A stretch of DNA of 64,000 bases from Flavivirga aquatica (GTDB lineage: Bacteria > Bacteroidota > Bacteroidia > Flavobacteriales > Flavobacteriaceae), in contig NZ_MDJD01000043.1 in NCBI RefSeq assembly GCF_001747085.1, positions 248,001 through 312,000 on the forward strand, read 5' to 3'. A model generated the notes under the pieces. The model was not told the DNA's origin, did no database searches, and worked only from the letters and a program-made list of their open reading frames with translations. The position numbers and the translations under genes were made by a program. Of this stretch, positions 25,707 to 34,601 are shown in pieces (position 1 is the first letter of the stretch; each line of letters begins with the position of its first letter).

Positions 25707-26900
25707 ATGAACACATTATTATCCATAGAAAAAAGAAACGCTGTTTTACTAAAAATGGCTGTGCTTTTAGAGCAAGAACGCCAAGCGATAATTGCTATTA
25801 ATAAAACAGATTTAGAGGCTTATAATGGCGATGATATTTCGATGTTTGATCGTTTAAAAGTAGACGATTCTAAAGTAGACGAAATGATTAAATCGGTAAC
25901 ACATTTAGCATCTCAAGAAGACCCTGTAGGTGTGGAGCGTTTTAGTTTTAAGCATGATAATGGCATGCAAGTTTATAATAAAACCGCATCATTTGGTACG
26001 GTTTTAATTATTTATGAATCTAGACCAGATGTAACAGTTGAAGCTGCTGGTATTGCTTTTAAATCTGGTAATAAAATATTATTAAAAGGCGGAAAAGAGT
26101 CGTTACGTTCTAACTTGAAAATTGTTGAGCTATGGCATCAAGCCTTAAAGGAAGATGATGCTTCAACAGATTGGGTGGAGTATTTACAATTTAACAGAAC
26201 AGAAACTCAAGCCTTTTTAGAAAAACCAACGCAAAAAGTCGATTTAATTGTACCACGTGGTGGCGAACGTTTAATTGCTTTTGTAAAGCAACATGCTACC
26301 TGTCCTGTGATTATTAGCGGACGTGGTAATAACTTTGTGTATGTACATAAAGAAGCCGATTTAGATATTGCTTTAGATGTTATTCTTAACGGAAAATCAA
26401 AAATATCGGCCTGTAATGCGGTAGATAAAGTGTTAATAGATGAAAATTTACCTAATAAAGACGCATTTATAAAAAACTTGATTTCTAAATTGAAAGCGTC
26501 TAAGATCGCCATTTTAGGCGATGAGGCTACTTGCAAATTTGATGAGGTTACCCTTTTTGAGTCGGATGATATTTGGTACGAAGAGTTTTTAGATTATAAG
26601 ATTGTTGTTGGCGAAATAGCATCTAACGCAGATACTATAGCTAAAATAAATAAATATTCTGGCGGACATTCATCTGTAATTGTAACAGGCAATGAAGCTG
26701 AAGCAAAGTTGTTTATGGAAAATGTAGATACGGCAGCAGTATACCATAATGCATCTACACGTTTTACAGATGGCGGTCAATTAGGGTTAGGAGGCGAATT
26801 AGCCATAAGTACAGATAAATTACACCAACGTGGTCCAATAGGATTACAGCATCTAGTTACTAATAAGTGGTATGTTCATGGTAACGGACAAATAAGATAA
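25707..26900 (+). CDS. proA: Gamma-glutamyl phosphate reductase
   Basis: 397 residues from ATG 25707; the longer frame from 25683 runs through intergenic repeat sequence (MRLKTKIK) and is not conserved. ALDH-like fold: FGTVLIIYESRPDVTVEAAG binds NADP, IVPRGGERLIAFVKQHA follows, and the catalytic Cys is in KSKISACNAVDKVL. STRFTDGGQLGLGGELAIST and QRGPIGLQHL close the family pattern. It makes glutamate semialdehyde for proline. Confidence 0.95.
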   Translation: MNTLLSIEKRNAVLLKMAVLLEQERQAIIAINKTDLEAYNGDDISMFDRLKVDDSKVDEMIKSVTHLASQEDPVGVERFSFKHDNGMQVYNKTASFGTVLIIYESRPDVTVEAAGIAFKSGNKILLKGGKESLRSNLKIVELWHQALKEDDASTDWVEYLQFNRTETQAFLEKPTQKVDLIVPRGGERLIAFVKQHATCPVIISGRGNNFVYVHKEADLDIALDVILNGKSKISACNAVDKVLIDENLPNKDAFIKNLISKLKASKIAILGDEATCKFDEVTLFESDDIWYEEFLDYKIVVGEIASNADTIAKINKYSGGHSSVIVTGNEAEAKLFMENVDTAAVYHNASTRFTDGGQLGLGGELAISTDKLHQRGPIGLQHLVTNKWYVHGNGQIR

Positions 26901-26954
26901 CCCATAATGGGCATTTAAGGAATAAGCTCGTACTTGTCAATAGTCAATATAAAA

Positions 26955-27716
26955 ATGAAAAAGAAACGCATATTACTAAAAATAGGATCTAATACACTTA
27001 CCAAAGAAACCGATAATATTTCTAGAGGTAAAATAGAAGATCTTGCTAATCAAATAGCAAAGCTTCAAGATACCTGCGAGTTTATTATTGTAAGCTCTGG
27101 TGCTATAGCAGTGGCGAAACAGTTTGTGAAATTGGAAAGCAAGCAAAAAGATGTTTTTGTAAAGCAAGCCTTGGCATCTATTGGTCAGCCTCACTTAATT
27201 AGAATTTATCAAGAGATTTTTAGAGAATATGGGTTGCTAACATCGCAGTGTTTATTGTCTTATTCAGATTTTGAAAAACAAGAAAGTAAAACCAATATAG
27301 TAAACACTATAAACGTATTAGTTAATAATAATTACATTCCTATTATTAATGAAAACGATACCGTTGCAACCGATGAAATTAAATTTGGAGACAATGATAA
27401 ATTAGGTGCGCTTACCGCATCGCTTTTAGAGGTAGATTTGTTTATAATAGCAACCAATACCAACGGTATTTATACCAAAACTTCTATGGAAAATGGTACG
27501 CCAGAAACAATAGAATTAGTTGAAGATTTAAGTAAATTAACCAAGCAAGTAGTAGACTCGAAATCGTCTCACGGTAGTGGCGGTATGCAGTCTAAAATTG
27601 AAGCGGCATTAGTAACAAAACAATCAAACATTGAAACTTGGATTGTAAACGGCTTAGAAGATCACTTTATAACCAATGCTTTTGATGATAAAATACCGTT
27701 TACTAAAATAAAATAA
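26955..27716 (+). CDS. proB: Glutamate 5-kinase
   Basis: 253 residues from ATG 26955 (KKKRILLKIGSNTLTKE), the start conserved in the family; a start at 26934 would add seven residues. Amino-acid-kinase fold: KIGSNTLT (ATP site), VSSGAIAVAKQF, INENDTVATDEIKFGDNDKL (Mg/glutamate) and GSGGMQSKIEAA. It lacks the C-terminal PUA domain of E. coli ProB, the usual short Bacteroidota form. First step of proline synthesis; 54 bp after proA and 9 bp before the transcarbamylase gene. Confidence 0.93.
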   Translation: MKKKRILLKIGSNTLTKETDNISRGKIEDLANQIAKLQDTCEFIIVSSGAIAVAKQFVKLESKQKDVFVKQALASIGQPHLIRIYQEIFREYGLLTSQCLLSYSDFEKQESKTNIVNTINVLVNNNYIPIINENDTVATDEIKFGDNDKLGALTASLLEVDLFIIATNTNGIYTKTSMENGTPETIELVEDLSKLTKQVVDSKSSHGSGGMQSKIEAALVTKQSNIETWIVNGLEDHFITNAFDDKIPFTKIK

Positions 27717-27725
27717 GAACAACAC

Positions 27726-28667
27726 ATGAAACATTACACATCCATACACGATATAGATAATATAAAGGCTTGGGTTGAAGATGCAAAAGCATTAAAGCAG
27801 GATCCTTTAAAGCATATAGAATTAGGAAAAAATAAAACCATTGGGTTGTTATTTTTTAATTCAAGTTTACGTACCCGTTTAAGTACACAAAAAGCAGCGT
27901 TAAATTTAGGAATGAATCCTATTGTGATGAATGTTTCGGGTGATGCTTGGGGAATCGAGTTTGGGGATGGTACAGTGATGAACGGTAATACGGCAGAGCA
28001 TATTAAAGAAGCATCAGCAGTTGTGTCTCAATATTGCGATATTATTGCGGTGAGAGCATTTCCAACCTTAACCGATAAAGTGAAAGATGAAAGTGAGCAT
28101 GTCATGAATTCTTTTAAAAAATATGCATCGGTGCCTATTGTAAGTATGGAAAGTGCTACAGGACATCCGTTACAAGGATTAACAGATGCTATTACTATAG
28201 CAGAACATACTAAAGTAACAAAACCAAAGGTTGTTTTAAGTTGGGCGCCACACATTAAAGCATTACCACATGCGGTAGCGAATAGTTTTGTACAAGCCAT
28301 GCAAAAAATGGATGTGGAGTTTGTAATAGCAAACCCAGAAGGTTATAATTTAAGTCCAGAAATTACAGGAGATACACCAATAATACATAATCAAGAAGAA
28401 GCTTTTGCTAATGCAGATTTTGTATACACCAAGAATTGGAGTTCTTATAATGATTATGGTAAAGTATTAAATACAGACTCAAGTTGGACGATTACCAAAG
28501 ATAAGTTAGGTGAAGCTAAATTTATGCATTGCTTACCAGTAAGACGAAATGTTGTGGTAGAAGATGCTGTTTTAGATAGCGATAGTTCATTAGTCATTGA
28601 GCAAGCCAATAATAGAACGTTTGCGGCTCAATTGGTATTGAAGAAAATATTAGAAAATAATAAGTAA
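27726..28667 (+). CDS. argF': N-acylornithine transcarbamylase, probably N-succinyl-L-ornithine type
   Basis: 313 residues. Carbamoyl-phosphate site FNSSLRTRLSTQ (the S-x-R-T-R form of acylornithine enzymes); GDAWGIEFGDGTVMNGNTAE then HIKEA; SWAPHIKALPHAV; and FMHCLPVRRN near the end. These separate it from ordinary ArgF. In Bacteroides fragilis SOTCase residue 90 is Pro, and in Xanthomonas AOTCase the equivalent is Glu; here the aligned residue is Ala90, and small residues at this site are reported to favour succinylornithine. It makes N-acylcitrulline, later deacylated by ArgE. Confidence 0.88.
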   Translation: MKHYTSIHDIDNIKAWVEDAKALKQDPLKHIELGKNKTIGLLFFNSSLRTRLSTQKAALNLGMNPIVMNVSGDAWGIEFGDGTVMNGNTAEHIKEASAVVSQYCDIIAVRAFPTLTDKVKDESEHVMNSFKKYASVPIVSMESATGHPLQGLTDAITIAEHTKVTKPKVVLSWAPHIKALPHAVANSFVQAMQKMDVEFVIANPEGYNLSPEITGDTPIIHNQEEAFANADFVYTKNWSSYNDYGKVLNTDSSWTITKDKLGEAKFMHCLPVRRNVVVEDAVLDSDSSLVIEQANNRTFAAQLVLKKILENNK

Positions 28668-28675
28668 AAAGTTAA

Positions 28676-28814
28676 CGTCATTGCGAAAGAGGTACGATTG
28701 AAGCAATCTCTTTAATAGAAATAGATTACTTCGTCCTAAAAAAGACTTCTCGTAATGACAAACGACAATATTATATTATCAAGTAGAGCTGTCACACTGA
28801 GCACAGTCGAAGTG
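28676..28814 (+). repeat. Palindromic intergenic repeat plus second repeat unit between argF' and argB
   Basis: CGTCATTGCGAAAGAGG...GAAGCAATCT (28676-28709) is an imperfect inverted repeat of AGATTACTTCGTCC...CTTCTCGTAATGAC (28722-28759). A second unit, GTCACACTGAGCACAGTCGA then AGTG, follows at 28791-28814. Both look like common interspersed palindromes of bacterial intergenic DNA. No coding potential. Confidence 0.55.
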
Positions 28815-28849
28815 AATTAGAAGTACAGTATAAACTTAAGCTAAGATAA

Positions 28850-29629
28850 ATGAAAGAAAAACTATCCATAGTAAAAATAGGAGGAAACATTATTGAAGAC
28901 GAAACATCTTTACATGCATTTCTAAAATTATTTTCTAATTTAGAAGGTAAGAAAATTTTAGTGCACGGTGGAGGTAAGCGTGCTACGCATATAGCTTCTA
29001 AACTGGGCATAGAATCTAAGATGATTAATGGAAGACGTATTACAGATGCCGAAACATTAGAAGTCATTACTATGGTTTATGGTGGTTTAGTCAATAAAAA
29101 TGTGGTAGCAAAATTACAAGCCTTAAATACCAATGCTATAGGTTTAACAGGTGCAGATATAAATAGTATTCAATCTGATAAAAGACCTGTAAAAGAGATC
29201 GATTTCGGATTTGTAGGCGATGTTAAAAAAGTAGCGCACGAGTCTATCGATAAATTAATTCAAGCCGATTTCACACCTGTTTTTTGTGCCATTACACACG
29301 ATGGTAATGGGCAGTTATTAAACACCAATGCAGATACCATTACCTCGCAAGTCGCTGTTGGTATGAGTGCGTTATACGAAACATCGATTTATTATTGTTT
29401 TGAATTGAATGGTGTTTTAGAAGATGTAAACGATAAAAACTCGGTAGTAAAGCATATCGATTCAGAAAAATACCAAGACTTATTAAAGCAAGGTATAATT
29501 GCAGATGGCATGCTTCCAAAATTAGAAAACTGTTTTGATGCCTTACAAAACGGTGTAAATACTATAAATATGGGGAACACTTCAATGTTAACCCAAGAAA
29601 ACGATAATTTTACAACCATAACCTTATAA
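28850..29629 (+). CDS. argB: N-acylglutamate kinase
   Basis: 259 residues. Amino-acid-kinase fold: IVKIGGNIIEDE (ATP site), ILVHGGGKRATHIASKLGIE (acylglutamate), INGRRITDAETLEVI, and AIGLTGADINSI. NTNADTITSQVAVGMSAL and GIIADGMLPKLENCFDALQN are at the C-terminal side, where the catalytic Lys lies. It phosphorylates N-acetyl- or N-succinyl-glutamate. The argE ATG follows 1 bp after its stop. Confidence 0.93.
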   Translation: MKEKLSIVKIGGNIIEDETSLHAFLKLFSNLEGKKILVHGGGKRATHIASKLGIESKMINGRRITDAETLEVITMVYGGLVNKNVVAKLQALNTNAIGLTGADINSIQSDKRPVKEIDFGFVGDVKKVAHESIDKLIQADFTPVFCAITHDGNGQLLNTNADTITSQVAVGMSALYETSIYYCFELNGVLEDVNDKNSVVKHIDSEKYQDLLKQGIIADGMLPKLENCFDALQNGVNTINMGNTSMLTQENDNFTTITL

Positions 29630-29630
29630 C

Positions 29631-30698
29631 ATGACGCAACAAGAATTAACACAAGATGCGATATCACTTTTAAAAAAGCTGATAGAAACACAATCTTTTT
29701 CATCGGAAGAAGATGTAACCGCATCACATATTGAAGATTGGTTTAAACGTTATGATATAGATTTTAAACGCACACTTAATAACGTTTGGGCTGTTAATAA
29801 ATATTTTGATGATAGTAAGCCAACGCTGTTGCTTAATTCACATCACGATACCGTAAAGCCAAATAATGCTTATACAAGAGATCCATTAAAAGCAGGTGTC
29901 GAAGATGGAAAGTTATATGGTTTAGGAAGTAATGATGCTGGAGGTTGTTTAGTTTCGTTAATAGCAACATTTACGCATTTTTACAATCAAAAAGATTTAA
30001 AATATAACTTGGTTATTGTCGCTTCCGCGGAAGAAGAAAGTAGTGGGCCAAACGGATTAAATAGTATGTTGCCTATTATTCCAAAAGTAGATGTTGCTAT
30101 TGTTGGAGAACCTACATTAATGAATTTAGCAGTTGCCGAAAAAGGTTTGGTGGTTTTTGATGCTGTTATTGAAGGTACACCAAGCCATGCAGCACATCCA
30201 AACGATAATAATGCCATTTATAATACCATTGAAGCTTTGCAATGGTTTAAAGACTTAAAATTTGAAAAAAGCTCTGAAGCTTTAGGAGATGTGAAGTTAA
30301 CAGTCACTCAAATTAATGCAGGTAAGCAACATAATGTGGTACCAGCAGATGTTAAATTAGTGATTGATGTTCGTGTTAATGATGCATACAGCAATGCAGA
30401 AATTGCAGAGTTTTTACAAGAAAATGCACCATGTAAAAGTATTACACCACGTAGTTTACGTTTAAATTCGTCATCCATTCCAGTAGATCACGATTTGGTA
30501 AAAGCAGGTATTGCTATGGGGAGAACCACTTATGGGTCGCCAACATTATCAGATCAAGCAGTATTATCATGTCCAAGTTTAAAATTAGGACCAGGAGATA
30601 GTACACGCTCACATTCAGCCGATGAATTTATTTATGTAAGTGAAATAGAAGAAGGGGTGGGGATTTATATTGAATTGTTGAATCGGGTGATTGTATAA
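29631..30698 (+). CDS. argE: N-acyl-citrulline/ornithine deacylase, M20 family
   Basis: 355 residues. Zinc M20 peptidase: first ligand in LLNSHHDTVKPNN (H-x-D), the shared Asp in GLGSNDAGGCLVSL, the catalytic Glu pair in ASAEEESSGPNG, a further ligand in VAIVGEPTLMNLAVAEKG, and the last His in STRSHSADEFIYVSEIEEGV. In this pathway the substrate is most likely N-acylcitrulline, because carbamoylation comes before deacylation. It is tightly coupled to argB. Confidence 0.9.
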   Translation: MTQQELTQDAISLLKKLIETQSFSSEEDVTASHIEDWFKRYDIDFKRTLNNVWAVNKYFDDSKPTLLLNSHHDTVKPNNAYTRDPLKAGVEDGKLYGLGSNDAGGCLVSLIATFTHFYNQKDLKYNLVIVASAEEESSGPNGLNSMLPIIPKVDVAIVGEPTLMNLAVAEKGLVVFDAVIEGTPSHAAHPNDNNAIYNTIEALQWFKDLKFEKSSEALGDVKLTVTQINAGKQHNVVPADVKLVIDVRVNDAYSNAEIAEFLQENAPCKSITPRSLRLNSSSIPVDHDLVKAGIAMGRTTYGSPTLSDQAVLSCPSLKLGPGDSTRSHSADEFIYVSEIEEGVGIYIELLNRVIV

Positions 30699-30809
30699 TA
30701 CATTGATTACTGTTAAGAAGATAGTAATCTATTAAAATATATAATGAATTGTTAGATCTAGTAATAGACTAAACAATTCAACAAATAAACAAATAAACAT
30801 TTTTAAGAA

Positions 30810-32084
30810 ATGAAACTCTGGGACAAAGGTATATCAATAGATAAAAAAATAGAACAATTTACAGTTGGAAACGACAGGGAAATAGATATTCATATAGCAA
30901 AGTACGATGTAATAGCTTCTAGAGCACATGCTAAGATGCTTCAAAAAATCGGAATTATTTCTGTTGAAGAATTAATTGATTTATTAGGAGGTTTAAAAGT
31001 TTTAGAAACACAAATTGAAAACGGAACATTTGTTATAGATGAGCAATTTGAAGATGTACATTCTAAAATAGAATTCGAACTTACAAAGTCTTTAGGAGAA
31101 GTTGGTAAAAAAATCCATACAGCACGTTCTAGAAACGATCAAGTTTTAGTAGCACTTAATTTATATTATAAAGATCATTTAAGTATTGTAAAAGAAAAAA
31201 CGCAAACACTTTTTGATACGCTTTTAAGCTTAGCCGATAAGTATAAAGATAAAGTGTTGCCAGGATATACACATTTACAAGTAGCTATGCCATCATCTTT
31301 TGGTTTATGGTTTTCTGCCTATGCAGAACTTATGATTGATGATGTGTATTTATTAAATGCAGCCATAAAAACGGTAGATCAAAATCCGTTAGGATCGGCA
31401 GCGGGTTATGGAAGTTCTTTTCCAATAGATCGGGAATTGACTACTAAAGAAATGGAATTTGCAACCTTAAAATATAATGTGGTAGCAGCACAAATGGGTA
31501 GAGGTAAAAACGAGCGTACTATTGCGGCAGCGCTTGGAGGTTTAAGTAATACTATGGCGCGTTTTGCTATGGATGTATGTTTGTATATGAGTCAGAATTT
31601 TGGTTTTATATCTTTTCCAGACGAGTTAACTACAGGGAGTAGTATTATGCCTCATAAAAAGAATCCAGATGTGTTCGAATTAATTCGAGGGAAGTGTAAC
31701 AAAATACAAGCTTTACAAAGCGAAATGATTTTAATTACTAATAATTTACCAAGTGGTTACCATAGAGATTTTCAGTTGTTAAAAGAAAATATCATAGCTG
31801 CTTTTGAAGAAATAAAAGATATTCTAGATATTTTTAATTATTCAATTCAGCAAATTATTGTAAAAGACGTCGATATAAACAGTGATTTATATAAATACTT
31901 ATTTACTGTAGATAATATTAATACACTAGTTGTAGAAGGGCAGAGTTTTAGAGAAGCTTATCAAAAAATTGGTGGTCAAGTACAGGATGGTACTTATGTT
32001 CCAGATACCTCTAAAAAACATACACATGTAGGGAGTATTCATAATTTGTGTTTGGATAAGATTAGGGATAAGTTTCCAGAATAA
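30810..32084 (+). CDS. argH: Argininosuccinate lyase
   Basis: 424 residues, fumarase/aspartase fold. IHTARSRNDQVLVALNLYYK, PGYTHLQVAMPSSFGLWFSA (the TxLQ His region), and GSSIMPHKKNPDVFELIRGK with the flexible catalytic Ser loop. It releases arginine and fumarate. Shorter than the E. coli form (about 457), with an abbreviated C-terminus, normal for the phylum. Last gene of the cluster, closed by two hairpins. Confidence 0.95.
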   Translation: MKLWDKGISIDKKIEQFTVGNDREIDIHIAKYDVIASRAHAKMLQKIGIISVEELIDLLGGLKVLETQIENGTFVIDEQFEDVHSKIEFELTKSLGEVGKKIHTARSRNDQVLVALNLYYKDHLSIVKEKTQTLFDTLLSLADKYKDKVLPGYTHLQVAMPSSFGLWFSAYAELMIDDVYLLNAAIKTVDQNPLGSAAGYGSSFPIDRELTTKEMEFATLKYNVVAAQMGRGKNERTIAAALGGLSNTMARFAMDVCLYMSQNFGFISFPDELTTGSSIMPHKKNPDVFELIRGKCNKIQALQSEMILITNNLPSGYHRDFQLLKENIIAAFEEIKDILDIFNYSIQQIIVKDVDINSDLYKYLFTVDNINTLVVEGQSFREAYQKIGGQVQDGTYVPDTSKKHTHVGSIHNLCLDKIRDKFPE

Positions 32085-32125
32085 GTTCTTTTGTTGGTAT
32101 AGATATTAATGGCTATATGCTATTT

Positions 32126-32169
32126 AAAAAACCCCTTATTTAAGATCTGATCTTAAATAAGGGGTTTTT
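32126..32169 (+). terminator. Terminator 1 after argH
   Basis: AAAAACCCCTTATTTAAGA pairs perfectly with TCTTAAATAAGGGGTTTTT (19-bp stem, loop tctga). Strong and bidirectional. Confidence 0.92.
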
Positions 32170-32203
32170 ACATATAAAATTCATTCTAATTTTATATGTA
32201 AAA
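32166..32203 (+). terminator. Second hairpin directly after the argH terminator
   Basis: TTTTACATATAAAAT (32166-32180) pairs perfectly with ATTTTATATGTAAAA (32189-32203), 15-bp stem with an 8-nt loop. It shares its first bases with the U-run of terminator 1. It is AT-only apart from one pair, so it could act as a backup stop or as the end for an antisense transcript. From 32204 to 32417 nothing else is recognised. Confidence 0.6.
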
Positions 32204-32417
32204 TCCTATTTAATCCTTGAGTGATGAGCTTTGTATGAGACGAGTAGAGTCTTCATAATAATTTATTAATTTCTTTTTTATGGAGTAAGTATAATTGTTT
32301 CTTAAACCTTGTTTTGACAATATGCTCCCTTTATCGTTAGTCTTATTAATTTGATTTTATAATAAAAAGCGCTTAATTTGTTTGTTATCAATTAAAAACT
32401 GCAAACCAAATCAAGCT

Positions 32418-34235
32418 ATGGCCTTAAAAAATCTTTTATCAATCGTTCTTATTATAACACTCTTTAGCTGCAAACAAGATCATTCGAAGAAACCAGAAAT
32501 AAACAACATAGATTCTAACGAAATTACTCGATTAAATCAGTGGTTTGATACTGTTTTCGAACGTAATTTGATGGATTCACCTCAAATGTTATCTCGATTA
32601 GGAAGGAAGGATAGACAGAGTGAATTGAATGATATTTCAGAAGCTTTTCGATTAAAAAATATAGAAACAGCAAAATCAGATTTGGCAGATTTGCTAAAAT
32701 TTGATACCACTAAATTAGATCAGTCAACACACCTGTCGTACAGATTATTCAAACAAAATTTAGAGCGACAAATAGCTTACGCGAAATATAATCATTATAC
32801 ATATCCTGTAAATCAAATGCGAGGTTTACAATCCAGCATTCCTGCTTTTATGATAAATATGCATAAAGTAGAAAACAAAGAAGACGCTTTAGCTTATGTT
32901 AACAGATTACGAGCTGTTAAACCTTTATTTAAAGAACTAATTATTAATTTAAAAATAAGAGCAGATAAAGGTATTATAGCACCTAAGTTTGTGTTTGCTC
33001 ATGTTTTTAACGATTGCCAGAATGTTATAGGAGATTCTAATATTAGTAACAGTCTTTTTGTAAAAGATCTAACAAGTAAGTTGGAGAATATTGATTTGAG
33101 AGAAGATGAAAAAGCGCAAATCATAGCAGATGCAGAATTAGCAGTGAAAGATAATGTTGTAGTAGCTTATAAAAACTTGATTAGCTATTTAAAGGAATTA
33201 GAGCAAAAAGCAACAACCGATGCGGGAGTATGGAAATTTAAAGATGGCGCAAATTTTTACAAATATAGATTAGAAGAAATTACAACAACAAAGTTAACAA
33301 GCGACGAGATTTTTAACTTAGGAATAACAGAAGTAGCAAGAATTCATGATGAAATGAAATCCATTATGAAGACCGTAAATTTTAAAGGGTCTTTACAAGA
33401 TTTTTTTAAGTTTATGAAAAACGATAAGCAGTTCTATTATGAAGATGGTCAAGAAGGAAAAAATAAAATGCTTGAAGGATATCAAACTATTGTAGATAGT
33501 ATGGAATCTAGGTTAGATGAGGTGTTTTTTACAAAACCTAAAGCTAGAATGCAGGTAAAGGCTGTTGAAGAATGGCGAGAACAATCTGCTGGAAAGGCAT
33601 TTTATCAAAGAGGAACACCAGATGGTAAACGTAAAGGCACATTTTATGCGAACTTATATAAAATGGCAGATATGCCTATTTACGAAATGGAAGCCTTAGC
33701 ATACCATGAAGGTATTCCAGGACACCATATGCAAGGCAGTATTTCTCAGGAACTAACCGATTTGCCAAAATTTAGAAAATATTCGCATTATACAGCTTAT
33801 AGTGAAGGTTGGGGTTTATATTGTGAATTATTACCTAAAGAAATGGGGTTTTATGCAGATCCATATTCCGATTTTGGAAGACTAGCGATGGAAGTATGGA
33901 GAGCTTGCCGTTTAGTAGTAGACACTGGAATTCATGAGAAAAAATGGACAAGAGAACAAGCCATTCAATATTTAATGGATAATACACCAAGTTCTAAAAA
34001 TGGATGTACTAAAGCTATAGAGCGTTATATTGTTATGCCAGGTCAAGCGACAGCTTATAAAGTGGGTATGTTACATATTTTAAAAATGAGAGAAAAGGCA
34101 AGAAAAGCATTAAAAGAGCAGTTTGATATACGAGAGTTTCATGATATATTTCTTCGTTCTGGAGCTGTACCGCTTAATATTTTTGAAGAAAATATTAATA
34201 ACTGGATTTTATCCAAAACAGAAATTAGAAAATGA
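32418..34235 (+). CDS. DUF885 lipoprotein, probable zinc peptidase
   Basis: 605 residues from ATG 32418, chosen because it gives a clean lipobox: MALKNLLSIVLIITLFSC; a start at 32382 would bury it. The DUF885 domain fills the rest. The metal-site motif is ALAYHEGIPGHHMQGSI (H-E-x(3)-G-H-H) at about residue 430, with YSEGWGLYCELLPKEMG about 25 residues on supplying a Glu. PGQATAYKVGMLHILKMREK is the usual C-terminal block. Members resemble dipeptidyl carboxypeptidases and thermolysin-like folds; the substrate is probably peptides in the periplasm. Monocistronic. Confidence 0.85.
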   Translation: MALKNLLSIVLIITLFSCKQDHSKKPEINNIDSNEITRLNQWFDTVFERNLMDSPQMLSRLGRKDRQSELNDISEAFRLKNIETAKSDLADLLKFDTTKLDQSTHLSYRLFKQNLERQIAYAKYNHYTYPVNQMRGLQSSIPAFMINMHKVENKEDALAYVNRLRAVKPLFKELIINLKIRADKGIIAPKFVFAHVFNDCQNVIGDSNISNSLFVKDLTSKLENIDLREDEKAQIIADAELAVKDNVVVAYKNLISYLKELEQKATTDAGVWKFKDGANFYKYRLEEITTTKLTSDEIFNLGITEVARIHDEMKSIMKTVNFKGSLQDFFKFMKNDKQFYYEDGQEGKNKMLEGYQTIVDSMESRLDEVFFTKPKARMQVKAVEEWREQSAGKAFYQRGTPDGKRKGTFYANLYKMADMPIYEMEALAYHEGIPGHHMQGSISQELTDLPKFRKYSHYTAYSEGWGLYCELLPKEMGFYADPYSDFGRLAMEVWRACRLVVDTGIHEKKWTREQAIQYLMDNTPSSKNGCTKAIERYIVMPGQATAYKVGMLHILKMREKARKALKEQFDIREFHDIFLRSGAVPLNIFEENINNWILSKTEIRK

Positions 34236-34522
34236 AATCATCCAATATCTATTAATTGGTTAATGAAGGAGCAGAGTTTAATAACTTTTTTGATAGAAAA
34301 ATACGAGGACTAAAAGATAAATGGAATCATGTTGTAACTGATGATTTAGCAATAATTAGAATAAAGTTATAGTATGAATTTGTGATTTTTGTAAATTGAC
34401 TATTAAATAAAACCATGTTTTTAGCGTAAGGGGTTGAAATGAAAACCCTTTTTTTGAGGTACGAGAAAAAATATAATACTATAGTTTGACCCTTTGGGTT
34501 ACGCCCAAATTATTAAGCATTA
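34236..34522. other. Intergenic region between DUF885 gene and leuB terminator
   Basis: No intact gene. One plus-strand frame at about 34257-34371 is open for 38 codons (VNEGAEFNNFFDRKIRGLKD then KWNHVVTDDLAIIRIKL) and ends in TAG. It reads like the tail of a protein but has no start and no family I can name. Confidence 0.4.
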
Positions 34523-34550
34523 AAAAGCGCATTGTTTACAATGCGCTTTT
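34523..34550. terminator. Bidirectional terminator between DUF885 gene and leuB
   Basis: AAAAGCGCATTG-ttta-CAATGCGCTTTT, a perfect 12-bp stem with A and T runs on either side, serving the convergent leuB transcript. Confidence 0.9.
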
Positions 34551-34601
34551 ATGGACTCTTCCAAAAGTTTCGTTTAATTTGTTGGTGACTAACTCAAATA
34601 A

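Noticed and set aside
34257-34371. Short open plus-strand stretch after the DUF885 gene
   Set aside because: It reads somewhat like a protein tail, but there is no start, family or second piece nearby to support a pseudogene call.
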